This document shows, piece after piece, positions 26,179 through 35,392 of a stretch of DNA of 55,566 nt (within the stretch, counting starts at the first letter, position 1; every line of letters begins with the position of its first letter). Under the pieces are notes generated by a model. That model ran no database searches and was not told where the DNA came from. It worked only from the letters and a program-made list of their open reading frames with translations. The position numbers and the translations under genes are program-made. Source of the DNA: Pseudarthrobacter albicanus (GTDB taxonomy: Bacteria > Actinomycetota > Actinomycetes > Actinomycetales > Micrococcaceae); NCBI RefSeq assembly GCF_018224015.1, contig NZ_JAGPOT010000053.1:1-55566 (forward strand), read 5' to 3'.

Positions 26179-28374
26179 TCACGGCGTGATCTCCCAGCCG
26201 AACATCATGGCGTGGTCCTCGTGGGCCAGGTTGTGGCAGTGCGCCACGTAGGGTCCGACGAAGTCCCGGAATCCGCGGTAGATGATCACCGCCTCACCGG
26301 GATCGAGCGCCACCAGGTCCTCCCGTGAGACGTCGTCCGGATGCGAGGGGTCTCCGCGGGTCACGTCCTTGTTGTTGCGCATGACGGTGCGGTGCTCCTC
26401 CATGTGGAGGTGGAAGGGGTGCACCCAGCCGCCGCCGCCGTTGCGGATCTCCCAGAGGTTGAAGCTGTTCTTCTTCTGCTGGGCGAGCGGCGTGGCGCCG
26501 GCTTTGTTTAGCAGGCTCGTGGCCACGGTGGAAGGCTCGAACGGCTTGCCGTTGATGAGCCATTCGATCTCGCCGCCCAGGCTGCCGCGTTCCACCTCGA
26601 AGATCAGGCGGTTGTCCAGCAGGTTCTTCCAGTTGCCCGGCAGCGGCGGGAGCGGACGCAGGGGCATTTGGGGCGCCGGGATCTGGCTGTCGTCCGGCGC
26701 GTCGTCGCCGATCACGAACTTCAGGACCGGCACCCGGTACGCCGGATCAGGGAGGAAGCGCGACGAGTTGGACCACATCCGGCCGTTGGGCATCTTCATG
26801 ACGTTGGTGAGGTAGATGACGTCGCCCTTGGTGGTTGGCGTGCCGTCCTGGTACCGGGTGAAGTCGATGATGACCTCGCGCCTCTTGGCCGGCCACAGTT
26901 CGAACGAGTCCCGGGTGATCGGGAACGGCAGGAGTCCGCCGTCGGAGGCGATCTGGGTGAACTTCATGCACTGCTGCGCGTCCTCGATGCGGTACTGGCC
27001 CTCGAGTTCGTCGCCGATGTAGCCGAGCGACGCCGAGGATTTCGGGCCCTGGGTCGAGCTCATCAGCTTGAACTCATAGATCCTCGAGACCGAGGCGTCC
27101 AGGAACCGGAAGCGGTACTTGCGCCGCTTCACCTCCAGCACCGGGTTTGCCGTGCCGTTGACCGTGAAGATGTCGCCCACGAAACCGTGGTTGGGGAAGT
27201 GCTTGAAAAACGTCTTGCCCCACCATTCGGGGTGCTTGGCCGGGTTGTGGGCGGCCGGGAACTCGCCCATTCCGTCGTGGACGTCCTTGTGCACCGTGAC
27301 GCCGTCGTCCAGGCGGGTGTCGTAGAAGGCCAGCGGGATGTCGTACTCGACGTCGAAGGACCCGTCCGAGTTGTCTTTGCGGACGCCCGGCAGGTGGAGG
27401 CCCTGGCGCTCGTCTCCCATGTCCATTCCGTACTTCGGGTCGTAGATGGGGTACAGGCCCACCAGGCCCTTGTAGACGTTGGAGCCGGTGTGGTCCATCC
27501 GGTGGTCGTGGAACCAGAAGAAGCTCTGCTTCTCGTGATCATCGCCACCGGCGGGCCAGTTCAGGTACAGGTTGTCGACGAACATCTGCGGCAAATAGCC
27601 CATGCGCTTGGGACCGGACGTCATCGAATAGTGCGGGTTGCCGTCGCTTTCGGGCGCGGTGTGCCCGTTGTGCAGGTGGGTCAGGAACGACCAGTCCGGG
27701 GACCCGAAGTCCTGGCGGTCAAGATACATCGGGTTCTCGTCCAGATGGTTCTCGAAGCGGACGAGCACCGGTTTGCCGTACTCGGCGTTGATCATGGGCC
27801 CGGGGAACGTTCCGTTGAAGCCGTAAATCGTACTGAACGGCAGACTCCGTTCGGTGCCCGCGGGGTACGATTTGCGCTGATCGTCAAACGAGACCGTCGG
27901 GCGGCCCATGGCATCAATCGGCAGCACCTTCGAGTTGGTGAACGCGTGGGCCCGAAGCAGCACGTCGATCTTGTACACGATCGGATCCGGATAGCCGATC
28001 GTGTACGGCCAGATCTGGTGCCGCTCGTTGACCAGTGAGTTCTGCTGGCCCACGCCAGGTCCCGGGGGCTTCGCCCACGAGCTGAAGTCCGACTTCGACA
28101 CCGGGGCCAGCGCCTTGGGGATCGTCAGCATGTCGTCGAACGGCTTCAGGATCAACGGGCTCGTCGGGAATGCCTCGGTGTAAAACAACAGGTCACCGAG
28201 CTTTGTGGACGAGGCGGCGAAAGCGCCGTCGGCCGAGAGCAGACCCCTCTGGGCCAGAAAAGGGCCGCCCCAGCCCTCTGCTGCGACCAGCGCGGCACCG
28301 GCTCCCCCCGCTGCCCCCAACCGCAAGAGCGTACGGCGGGACAGCCCCCCCGCGTTTATGGATTTCTCGGACAT
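26179..28374 (-). CDS. Tat-exported multicopper oxidase (CotA/bilirubin oxidase type)
   Basis: A 731-residue secreted oxidase that couples one-electron substrate oxidation to reduction of O2 to water. The twin-arginine signal is at residues 12-20 (SRRTLLRLG) followed by a hydrophobic stretch. All four copper-ligand blocks are present: HLHNGH, FFWFHDHRMDHTG, HPFHLHMEEH and the C-terminal HCHNLAHEDHAMM (H712, C713 and H714, with H718 and M723/724 as type-1 site). At 731 residues it is longer than CotA (about 510), mainly through insertions in the first two cupredoxin domains. Candidate substrates are phenolics, bilirubin-like compounds or Mn/Cu ions; no linked chaperone or copper regulator is seen. 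Confidence 0.93.
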   Translation of the reverse strand: MSEKSINAGGLSRRTLLRLGAAGGAGAALVAAEGWGGPFLAQRGLLSADGAFAASSTKLGDLLFYTEAFPTSPLILKPFDDMLTIPKALAPVSKSDFSSWAKPPGPGVGQQNSLVNERHQIWPYTIGYPDPIVYKIDVLLRAHAFTNSKVLPIDAMGRPTVSFDDQRKSYPAGTERSLPFSTIYGFNGTFPGPMINAEYGKPVLVRFENHLDENPMYLDRQDFGSPDWSFLTHLHNGHTAPESDGNPHYSMTSGPKRMGYLPQMFVDNLYLNWPAGGDDHEKQSFFWFHDHRMDHTGSNVYKGLVGLYPIYDPKYGMDMGDERQGLHLPGVRKDNSDGSFDVEYDIPLAFYDTRLDDGVTVHKDVHDGMGEFPAAHNPAKHPEWWGKTFFKHFPNHGFVGDIFTVNGTANPVLEVKRRKYRFRFLDASVSRIYEFKLMSSTQGPKSSASLGYIGDELEGQYRIEDAQQCMKFTQIASDGGLLPFPITRDSFELWPAKRREVIIDFTRYQDGTPTTKGDVIYLTNVMKMPNGRMWSNSSRFLPDPAYRVPVLKFVIGDDAPDDSQIPAPQMPLRPLPPLPGNWKNLLDNRLIFEVERGSLGGEIEWLINGKPFEPSTVATSLLNKAGATPLAQQKKNSFNLWEIRNGGGGWVHPFHLHMEEHRTVMRNNKDVTRGDPSHPDDVSREDLVALDPGEAVIIYRGFRDFVGPYVAHCHNLAHEDHAMMFGWEITP

Positions 28375-29061
28375 TTGTGCGTGCCTCCTTCATGCGGGCC
28401 GAAGGGCTCCTGCGGCCAAGGGTGGTGATCCCGTGTGCGTGGTCCCCAAGAATGAAGATCCCGATCACGGGGAATCTCCCCGCCTTATGCGGTGAGCATT
28501 TGCTTTCGATTCCCACCCGGCCACTGTGACTTGCGGACCTTGGGAAAAATTGGGTTCTGCCCGACCAGGGTTTGAGGCCGCGTGGCCGGACTGGTTACCC
28601 CTTGATGACAGAGATGGTCAGGCTCGTTTCCGTGGGCGAGTGGTCCCTATTGACGGCGACCATTACCACCTGGAAACCGTTCCGGTGCAGCTGTGCGGTG
28701 CCGCTGGGCGTGAAGCCATGAGAGGTGTAGAAGCCGGTGGCGGAGGCCAGGGCGTCGTATTGGACCCCCGTTCCCCCGAAAACAACGCATGGTTCCGGCC
28801 TCCAAAAACTTCACTCCGATGAAGTCCCATGGGCCGCAGGCAGCCTGAGAACCGACGGCACGTCAATCCTGCGCCGCCCCGGGCGATTGAGCCCGACTAC
28901 CAACCCCTCAACATGAGCCGATGGTCAGCCGCCACTTCTGCGGCTCCCACCGGGGGAGCCTGACACGCCCCGGTTTGGAAAACCTTGTGCACCGCGTCCG
29001 CAGGTTGAAGGATTTTTCATGATGCGGCCACGACGACGGGCGGCCTGCTTCCGGAACGCCG
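28375..29061. other. Gene-poor stretch upstream of multicopper oxidase
   Basis: The first 120 bases contain the oxidase promoter region. On the minus strand, about 28603-28780, one frame reads LASATGFYTSHGFTPSGTAQ and continues to a stop; the FYxxHGFxPSG pattern resembles the end of a GNAT acetyltransferase fold, without a start or upstream body. I list it only as a possible scrap. Nothing else is recognisable. Confidence 0.3.
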
Positions 29062-29101
29062 AAGGCCCGGCCGCACCTTTTCAGGGGTGCGGCCGGGCCT
29101 T
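29062..29101. terminator. Strong hairpin downstream of the fructose operon
   Basis: AAGGCCCGGCCGCACC (29062-29077) pairs perfectly over 16 bp with 29086-29101 around an 8-nt loop. It starts 15 bases after the stop codon of ptsH and is the natural end of the leftward fruR-fruK-fruA-ptsH transcript. There is no pronounced T-run. Confidence 0.75.
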
Positions 29102-29116
29102 CTGCGCTGCGGGATG

Positions 29117-29395
29117 CTACTCGGCGTCGTGGTCCGTCTCGAGGACCTGGACGAGGCGGTCCAGGGCCGCTTCGGCGCCTTTCCCCTCGGCGCGCAACAC
29201 CACGACCTCGCCGTGGGCGGCTCCCAGGCTCATCAGGGACAGGATGCTCGCGGCATCCATGGCCTCGTCTTCCGGTTCGCCCAGCCGGGCAATGGTGATC
29301 TCGAGATCGAACTCGCCTGCTGCCTCGGCAAAGATGGCTGCCGGACGGGCATGCAGCCCCACGCGGCTGGCAATGGTGGCGTTACGTTCGGTCAT
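29117..29395 (-). CDS. ptsH: HPr phosphocarrier protein, fructose-operon copy
   Basis: A 92-residue HPr that passes phosphate from enzyme I to the EIIA domains. The active-site block is SRVGLHARPA with the phosphorylated His in the usual position near residue 15, and the second-site region is AASILSLMSLGA. It is the last gene of the fructose operon, 55 bases after fruA, with GGAG upstream of its ATG. A second, about 80% identical HPr lies 6 kb away under separate, antitermination-type control. Confidence 0.95.
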   Translation of the reverse strand: MTERNATIASRVGLHARPAAIFAEAAGEFDLEITIARLGEPEDEAMDAASILSLMSLGAAHGEVVVLRAEGKGAEAALDRLVQVLETDHDAE

Positions 29396-29450
29396 TTCTG
29401 CTCCTTGAATATCAGTACGTTCAGCTTGGGGAAGGATTTCCTGGACCGGG

Positions 29451-31541
29451 TCAGACGGTTACGGGAACCGCTTCAACCGTATCAACGGTCTTCTTGACTG
29501 CCCAGCGCTTGAGCGCGATCACGGCGAAGGCCGACACCACGGTTCCGACCGCTATGGAGACAAAGAACATCAGGAAGTTGTCGATCGCGAAGAAGACGAA
29601 GAATCCGCCGTGCGGTGCCTTGGAGCCGACGCCGAAGGCCATCGACATGGCGCCGGTGACTGCACCGCCGAGCATGCTGGCCGGAATGACGCGCAGCGGG
29701 TCCGCCGCGGCGAACGGGATGGCGCCTTCGGAGATGAAGGAGGCACCCAGCAGCCACGCGGCCTTGCCGTTTTCACGCTCGGCCAGGCTGAAGCGCTGCT
29801 TGTCCAGTACGGTCGACGCGAGTGCCATGGCCAGCGGCGGGACCATGCCGGCGGCCATGACCGCGGCCATGATCTGCCACGGCGCCTGGTTTTCCAGGGT
29901 CGCGGCGCCGAGGCCGGCGACGGCGAATGAGTAGGCAACCTTGTTGACGGGTCCGCCGAGGTCGAAGCACATCATGAGGCCGAGGATCACGCCGAGGGCG
30001 ATGGCGCTGGCGCCGGTCAGGCCGGACAGCCACGTGTTCAGACCCTTGGTGATCGCGACGATCGGTCCACCCAGGATCAGGAACATCAGGCCGGAGGCAA
30101 CGAGCGATGCGACCAGCGGAATGATCACCACGGGCATGAGGCCACGCAGCCAGCGGGCGACCTGGATCCGGCCGATGACGTGTGCGATATACCCGGCGAG
30201 CAGGCCGCCGACGATGCCGCCGAGGAAGCCGGCGCCCATGAACCCGGCAACGGCGCCTGCGACGAAACCGGGGGCGATGCCGGGCCGGTCAGCGATGGCG
30301 AAGGCGATGTACCCGGCCAGCGCCGGAACCAGGAAGCCGAGGGACAATGCGCCGATCTTGAACAGGACGGCCCCGAGGTAGGCGCCGAGCGGGCCCCACG
30401 CGTTGTCCGGGAACTGGGTGGGCAGGTTGAAGAGGCTGTTGTCCACGACGATCGCATCCGCGTACTTCGTGATCAGGTAGCCGCCCATGAGGAACCCGAG
30501 GGCGATCAGCAGACCGCCGCCCGCCACGAACGGGATCATGTAGCTGACACCGGTGAGGAGAGCCTTCTTCAGCTTCTGGCCGATGTGCTCGCCCCTTTCC
30601 TCGGCCTCGTGCTCGGCCTGCTCCTCGGCCCCGAAGTGCGGCACCCGGCGCGCGTTCGGGTTGTCCGCTGCGGCCAGGGCCTCCTGGACCATCTTCTCCG
30701 GCTCGTCGATGCCGCGCTTGACCGGGGCGTTGATGACCGGCTTGCCGGCGAAGCGCTCCTTGCCGCGGACATCCACATCGACGGCGAAGATGACGGCGTC
30801 GGCGGCGGCGATGACCGCGGGATCCAGCGGCTTGGCGCCGGAGGAACCCTGGGTCTCCACCTGGAGGTCCACGCTCATTTCCTTGGCCGCGGCCACCAGC
30901 GAATCGGCGGCCATGTAGGTGTGGGCGATGCCGGTGGGGCAGGCGGTGACTGCCACGAGGCGCTTGGGGGCGGTGGTTGAGCCTGTCGAAACCGCGGCGG
31001 TGGCAGGAGCGGCCGGAGCGGCCGGGGCGGCCGGGGCATTAGCTGACAGGCCGGCTTCGGCCGGGGCTTCGGCGGTGTGGGCCGCGGGTTTGTCCGCGAG
31101 GGCGCCGTCGACCAGTTCAACGATCTCCGCCGGGGAACCGGCATCACGCAGGGCTGCCCGGAAGTCCTTTTTGATCAGCGAGCGGGCCAGCCGGGAGAGC
31201 AGCTTGAGGTGCTCCTGGTCCGCGCCTTCGGGAGCGGCGATGAAGAAGACGAGGTCCGCCGGGCCGTCCTTGGCGCCGAAATCGACCGGCCGGGAGAGCC
31301 GTGCCATGGCCAGGGTGGGCTCGGTGACCGCCGTCGAGCGGCAATGCGGGATCGCGATGCCGCCGGGTACGCCGGTGGCGGTCTTCTGCTCCCGGGCGAA
31401 GGCGTCGGCGAAGAGGCCTTCGACTTCGGTGGCGCGTCCGTTGGCCGCAACTCTGCCTGCCAGGTGCCGGATCACGTCCTCGGGCGAACCGCCCAGGTCC
31501 TGGTCGAGCTCGACCAGTTCGGTGGTAATGAGCTGAGTCAC
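29451..31541 (-). CDS. fruA: Fructose PTS EIIABC
   Basis: A 696-residue three-domain permease that imports fructose as fructose 1-phosphate. EIIA (1-150) has H66 in AIPHCRST; after a 45-residue Ala/Pro linker comes EIIB (195-300) with C202 in VTACPTGIAHTYMA; EIIC (about 345-690) supplies the membrane channel (GLMMCFDLGGPVNKVAYSF, GASFISEGAIPFAAADP). The GTG start is chosen because GAAGGA precedes it and family members start here; it is two bases after the fruK stop. The linker DNA contains a GGTTGAGCCTGTCGAAACC stretch, a known-looking dispersed intergenic sequence now within coding sequence. Confidence 0.95.
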   Translation of the reverse strand: MTQLITTELVELDQDLGGSPEDVIRHLAGRVAANGRATEVEGLFADAFAREQKTATGVPGGIAIPHCRSTAVTEPTLAMARLSRPVDFGAKDGPADLVFFIAAPEGADQEHLKLLSRLARSLIKKDFRAALRDAGSPAEIVELVDGALADKPAAHTAEAPAEAGLSANAPAAPAAPAAPATAAVSTGSTTAPKRLVAVTACPTGIAHTYMAADSLVAAAKEMSVDLQVETQGSSGAKPLDPAVIAAADAVIFAVDVDVRGKERFAGKPVINAPVKRGIDEPEKMVQEALAAADNPNARRVPHFGAEEQAEHEAEERGEHIGQKLKKALLTGVSYMIPFVAGGGLLIALGFLMGGYLITKYADAIVVDNSLFNLPTQFPDNAWGPLGAYLGAVLFKIGALSLGFLVPALAGYIAFAIADRPGIAPGFVAGAVAGFMGAGFLGGIVGGLLAGYIAHVIGRIQVARWLRGLMPVVIIPLVASLVASGLMFLILGGPIVAITKGLNTWLSGLTGASAIALGVILGLMMCFDLGGPVNKVAYSFAVAGLGAATLENQAPWQIMAAVMAAGMVPPLAMALASTVLDKQRFSLAERENGKAAWLLGASFISEGAIPFAAADPLRVIPASMLGGAVTGAMSMAFGVGSKAPHGGFFVFFAIDNFLMFFVSIAVGTVVSAFAVIALKRWAVKKTVDTVEAVPVTV

Positions 31542-31543
31542 TG

Positions 31544-32530
31544 TCAATCCTTCGTCAGTGCCGTGATGGTTACGGCGTCGGGGGTGGTTTGATGGTCCGC
31601 CGGGACGGTGGAGCCCGGCAGGGAAGCGGCGGCGGCACCATGGGCCACCGCCTGTCGGAGGCAGTCGGCCGGGGCGGCGCCCCGGCTGGCGGCGAGCAGA
31701 TAGCCGGCGAGCGAGGAATCCCCGGCGCCGACAGTACTGACCGCGTTGACCGGCGGATGCGTGGCCAGCCACGCGCCGTCGGCCGTTACAAGCACCGCAC
31801 CCTTGGAACCGAGGGTGGCCAGTACCGCGCCCACGCCGGAACGCACGACGGCGGCGGCGGCCGCCGCGGCAGCCTCCGGATCCGCTTCGAGTTCCTCGGC
31901 GGACTTGTCCGTGGCGAACCCGGCTGCGGCAGCCAGTTCCGCCAGTTCCTCGGCGTTGGGTTTGAGCAGGTCCGGCTTCCCGGAGGCGTCGCCGGAGACC
32001 ACGGCGGCGAGCGGGCTGCCGGAGGAGTCGACGACGATGCGCGGCGCATCGTTGCCGTCATTGAGTGACCTCAACCGCCGGGTTACGGTGGCGTAGAAGT
32101 CGGCTGGAAATCCCGGCGGGAGCGAGCCTGCCAGGACAACCCAGCTGGCGCCGCGGGACTGGTCCAGCAGCAGCCCGATCAGGGCTTCCTGCTGGTCGTC
32201 GCTGAGCACCGGCCCGGGCTCGTTGATTTTCGTGGTGACGCCGCCGGGCTCCGTCAGCGCCACATTGCTGCGCAGCGGATCGCCGATGGGCAGGGCGGCG
32301 AACGGCACATCGCCGTCCCGCAGGCCGGCAAGCACGGGATCGGTCTCGCCGCCGGGCAGCACGGCGATCGTCTTCAGTCCGGAGGCGGCGAGGGCGCGGG
32401 AGACGTTCACTCCCTTGCCCCCCGATTCCTGCCGGACGGAGACGGCCCGCTGGACTTCCCCGCGGAGCAGGGGCCCGGGCAGGGCCACGGTGCGGTCCAG
32501 GCTCGGGTTGGCGGTCAGTGTGACAATCAT
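31544..32530 (-). CDS. fruK: 1-phosphofructokinase
   Basis: A 328-residue PfkB-family kinase that converts fructose 1-phosphate to fructose 1,6-bisphosphate. Diagnostic blocks are LTANPSLDRTVALPG at the start, QESGGKGVNVSRALAASGL and VGAGDSSLAGYLLA with the catalytic Asp. It starts within the stop of the regulator gene (ATGA overlap) and is followed almost immediately by fruA, the standard order in actinobacteria. A central Ala-run (AAAAAAAVV) is longer than usual. Confidence 0.95.
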   Translation of the reverse strand: MIVTLTANPSLDRTVALPGPLLRGEVQRAVSVRQESGGKGVNVSRALAASGLKTIAVLPGGETDPVLAGLRDGDVPFAALPIGDPLRSNVALTEPGGVTTKINEPGPVLSDDQQEALIGLLLDQSRGASWVVLAGSLPPGFPADFYATVTRRLRSLNDGNDAPRIVVDSSGSPLAAVVSGDASGKPDLLKPNAEELAELAAAAGFATDKSAEELEADPEAAAAAAAAVVRSGVGAVLATLGSKGAVLVTADGAWLATHPPVNAVSTVGAGDSSLAGYLLAASRGAAPADCLRQAVAHGAAAASLPGSTVPADHQTTPDAVTITALTKD

Positions 32531-33333
32531 GCGACCACTACCTCCACTCCCGCATCCGCAAGGGCGTCGGCGAGGCCTTGGCTGGGTTTCCGGTCTGTGA
32601 TCAAGGTGTCCAGATCTTTCAATGAGGCGAACTGGACGAGGGTTTCGGCGTCCAGCTTGGAGGAATCAGCCAGCACCACGATGCGGCGCGCTGATTGGAC
32701 GAAGGCGGCCTTGACTGCGGCTTCTTCAGGATCGGGCGTGCTCAGCCCGAAGGCCGCATGGATGCCGTTGGTGCCGATGAAGGCTATGTCCGGGCGGATC
32801 CGGCGCGCGGCCTCCACCGTGGACTGGCCGACCGCGGCCTGGGTGAGCCCGCGGACCTTCCCGCCCAGCAGGTGCAGGGCGATGCCGGGTTCCCCGGACA
32901 GTTTTGCCGCGATGGGCAGCGCGTGGGTGATGACGGTGAGTTCGACGTCGGCGTGTGAGGCGGCGCCGGCCGTCGCGGCCGTGCGGGCGGACAGGAGTTC
33001 GGCGAGGGCCTCGGTGGTGGAGCCGGCGTCGATCAGGACGCTGCCGGAGCGGCCCTGGGGGATGAGCGCCAGGGCGGCCTCGGCGATGCGGGTTTTCTCC
33101 GGCTGCCGCTGGACGGCCCGCTCGAGGATGCTTTCTTCCGTGGTGCTGAAACGGTCGGGGGAGACCGCGCCGCCATGGACGCGGCGGACGCTGCCCGCGA
33201 CTTCGAGCGAGGCAAGGTCCCGGCGGACGGTTTCGGTGGTGATGCTGAAGCGCTCGGCCAGGTCCGTGACGCTGGCCCGTCCGCTCGTGGCAATCAACCC
33301 CACGATCAGCTGTTGGCGTTCCTCGGCGAACAC
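32527..33333 (-). CDS. fruR: DeoR-family regulator of the fructose operon
   Basis: A 268-residue repressor. The DeoR helix-turn-helix is at residues 5-58 (RQQLIVGLIATSGRASVTDLAERF, TTETVRRDLASLEVAGSVRRVHGGA), and the rest is the sugar-phosphate isomerase-like sensor (LIDAGSTTEAL near the phosphate loop; GTNGIHAAFGLSTPDPEEAAVK). It is the first gene of the operon it presumably controls, so fructose 1-phosphate probably relieves autorepression. A good sigma70-type promoter lies 110 bases upstream. Confidence 0.93.
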   Translation of the reverse strand: MFAEERQQLIVGLIATSGRASVTDLAERFSITTETVRRDLASLEVAGSVRRVHGGAVSPDRFSTTEESILERAVQRQPEKTRIAEAALALIPQGRSGSVLIDAGSTTEALAELLSARTAATAGAASHADVELTVITHALPIAAKLSGEPGIALHLLGGKVRGLTQAAVGQSTVEAARRIRPDIAFIGTNGIHAAFGLSTPDPEEAAVKAAFVQSARRIVVLADSSKLDAETLVQFASLKDLDTLITDRKPSQGLADALADAGVEVVVA

Positions 33334-33769
33334 TTGCCCTCCATTGCGTCGGTGCTGCTGGCTGCCCGGTCAATCACGGCCGGCGGCTCTGTGGATCCTC
33401 GTCCGCTCCAGTGACCCGCGTCACCAAAAAGTGGAATTGATTGACTTTATCTTTGAACTTGTGGCTTTGTCAATGGAAAACAACAAGAACGCAGAACCGG
33501 CCGGTGGGTCCGCGGGGGACATGCCCAGTGGTCGCGCCGGGGAATGGGCAGTTCGGGATCATGTCCACTCGTGGCCCCGGGCGCGGGACATGCTCCTGGC
33601 GGCAGGGACGGGTTTGGCGGGATGGACTGGCAGGGCCGGGCGGGCATGCATCTGGCGGACCGGACGGCCGGGCCCCGCCGGTGGCACGTACTCTTAAAGC
33701 AAGGCGTCGGGCCTTCAAAGCGCGCCCGGCCCCGCGCTCCCCGCTGGACTCACAGAAACACGGTTGCCA
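33334..33769. other. Intergenic region between fruR and the ketosynthase
   Basis: The part next to fruR holds the promoter listed separately. The remainder (33480-33769) shows no ribosome-binding-site-preceded frame or recognised family; it is GC-rich and seems non-coding. Confidence 0.4.
33445..33473 (-). promoter_or_regulatory. Promoter of the fructose operon
   Basis: On the minus strand TTGACA (33473-33468), a 17-base spacer, then ATAAAG (33450-33445), in an A/T-rich island. TTGAC and GTCAA at the two outer edges of the island form an inverted pair that may belong to the repressor site. Confidence 0.6.
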
Positions 33770-34990
33770 ATGTCTGAAGTTCCCCCCAGAGTCGTTGTCA
33801 CCGGACTGGGTGCGGTGACCCCGGTAGGCGGCACGAAGGCCGAGACCTGGGCCGCACTGTTGGCCGGGCGCTCCGGAATCGTGGCGCTGGACGAGGACTG
33901 GGCGCAGGAGCTGCCGGTCCGCATGGCCGGCCGGGTCACAGTGGAGGTGCCGTCGCTGCTCTCCACTCCCGAATACCGGAGGATGGACCGGTGCGGGCAT
34001 CTCGCGCTAATCGCGGCCAGGGAAGCATGGGCGCAGGCCGGCCGTCCCGAAGCGGACCCGGAGCGGCTGGCAGTGGTGATCGGCTCCGGCTACGGCGGCC
34101 TGGACACCACGCTGGAGCAGGCCCGGACGCTTGATGCCAGCGGCCCGCGCAGGGTCTCCCCGCACACCCTCACCCGTATCATGACGAACGCCCCCTCCGC
34201 CTGGGTGTCCATGGACATCGGCGCCAAAGGCGGTGCACGGACCCCGGTGAGCGCCTGCGCCTCCGGGGCGGAAGCCATCTCGCAGGCGGCCGACATGATC
34301 CGTGCCGGTGCTGCGGACGTGGTGGTTGCCGGCGGCGTGGATTCCTGCATTAACGGCCTGGTCATCAGCGGTTTTGCGCAAATCCGGGCCTTGTCCACGC
34401 GCAACGCGGACCCGCAGTCCGCCTCGCGGCCCTTCGACCGGGACCGCGACGGATTCGTGCTGGCCGAAGGTGCCGGGATCCTGGTGCTGGAACGGGAAGA
34501 CCATGCCCGGGCCCGCGGGGCGGAAATCCTGGGCGTGGTGGCCGGGACGGCGGTCACGTCCGACGCCGTCGACATCGTCGCCGCTGATCCGGCAATGCAG
34601 CGCCGGGTGATGGAAAAGGCGATTGCGGCCGCCGGCCTTGGTCCCAGGGACATCGGCGTGGTCCACGCCCACGCGACCTCCACACCGGTGGGGGACCGCC
34701 TGGAAGCGGAAGCCATCAAGGCCGTCCTCGGAAACGGGGTTCCCGTCACGTCAACGAAATCCCTTACCGGGCACCTTCTCGGCGGCGCCGGCGCGCTCGG
34801 CGCCGTCGTTCTGGTCCAGGCGTTGCGGACCGGAGCCTTCCCGGGCACGCGCAACCTTGAAGACCCGGACGGCGGGATCGACCTCAACATCATTCCGGAA
34901 GCAGTCTGGGGCCTGTCGGCGACGGCGGGCATCGCCAACGCCTTCGGATTCGGCGGGCACAGCACCGCGTTGGTGATCACGGCGGACTGA
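33770..34990 (+). CDS. Stand-alone beta-ketoacyl-ACP synthase II-type enzyme
   Basis: A 406-residue condensing enzyme of the FabF family, which elongates an acyl-ACP with malonyl-ACP. The Cys-His-His triad is intact: C163 in VSACASGAEAI, H301 in HAHATSTPVGD and H335 in STKSLTGHLLGGAG, with the C-terminal AFGFGGHS. The ATG is preceded by only a weak ribosome binding site; an alternative TTG two codons upstream is possible. It is not in a fabD-fabH-acpP-fabF cluster; neighbours are fructose and beta-glucoside PTS genes. Either the genome's fatty-acid genes are scattered or this is an extra copy with a special acyl range. Confidence 0.88.
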   Translation: MSEVPPRVVVTGLGAVTPVGGTKAETWAALLAGRSGIVALDEDWAQELPVRMAGRVTVEVPSLLSTPEYRRMDRCGHLALIAAREAWAQAGRPEADPERLAVVIGSGYGGLDTTLEQARTLDASGPRRVSPHTLTRIMTNAPSAWVSMDIGAKGGARTPVSACASGAEAISQAADMIRAGAADVVVAGGVDSCINGLVISGFAQIRALSTRNADPQSASRPFDRDRDGFVLAEGAGILVLEREDHARARGAEILGVVAGTAVTSDAVDIVAADPAMQRRVMEKAIAAAGLGPRDIGVVHAHATSTPVGDRLEAEAIKAVLGNGVPVTSTKSLTGHLLGGAGALGAVVLVQALRTGAFPGTRNLEDPDGGIDLNIIPEAVWGLSATAGIANAFGFGGHSTALVITAD

Positions 34991-35070
34991 CCGCCGGCCC
35001 GCGGGCCACGGTTGACCCGCCTGACCCCCGACGAACTAACGAAAATGACCATTAGCGCCGACGGGTGGTC

Positions 35071-35355
35071 TTATTCGGCGTCGTGGTCGGTTTCGAGGAT
35101 TTGGACGAGGTTGTCGAGGGCTTCGTCGGCTCCGGTGCCTTCGGCGCGGAGGACGACGATGTCGCCGTGGGAGGCGCCGAGGCTCATGAGGGAGAGGATG
35201 CTGGCGGCGTCGAGGGCTTCGTCGGCGGGTTCGCCTTGGCGGGCGATGGTGACTTCGAGGTCGAGGTCGAGTTCGCCGGCGGCTTCGGCGAAGATCGCGG
35301 CGGGGCGGGCGTGCAGGCCGACGCGGCTGGCGATGGTGGCGGTGCGTTCAGGCAA
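35071..35355 (-). CDS. ptsH: Second HPr, antitermination-controlled
   Basis: A 94-residue HPr with the same SRVGLHARPA active site and SILSLMSLGAS region as the fructose-operon copy; the two differ mainly in the middle (two-residue insertion LDLDLEV versus FDLEI). It starts at TTG with AAGGAG eight bases upstream. It is the second gene of a leftward unit after a 65-residue protein, and that unit begins behind an RAT/terminator switch. It probably serves the beta-glucoside PTS encoded to the right. Codon use is unusually G-ending on the coding complement (long GAxGAx runs), unlike the first copy. Confidence 0.92.
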   Translation of the reverse strand: MPERTATIASRVGLHARPAAIFAEAAGELDLDLEVTIARQGEPADEALDAASILSLMSLGASHGDIVVLRAEGTGADEALDNLVQILETDHDAE

Positions 35356-35392
35356 TGTGGTTTCTCCTTGGTTCCGGGAAGATGGTTGGGGT

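Noticed and set aside
28526..28822. 98-codon plus-strand frame
   Set aside because: No ribosome binding site and no family; the opposite strand shows slightly more protein-like sequence, itself uncertain.
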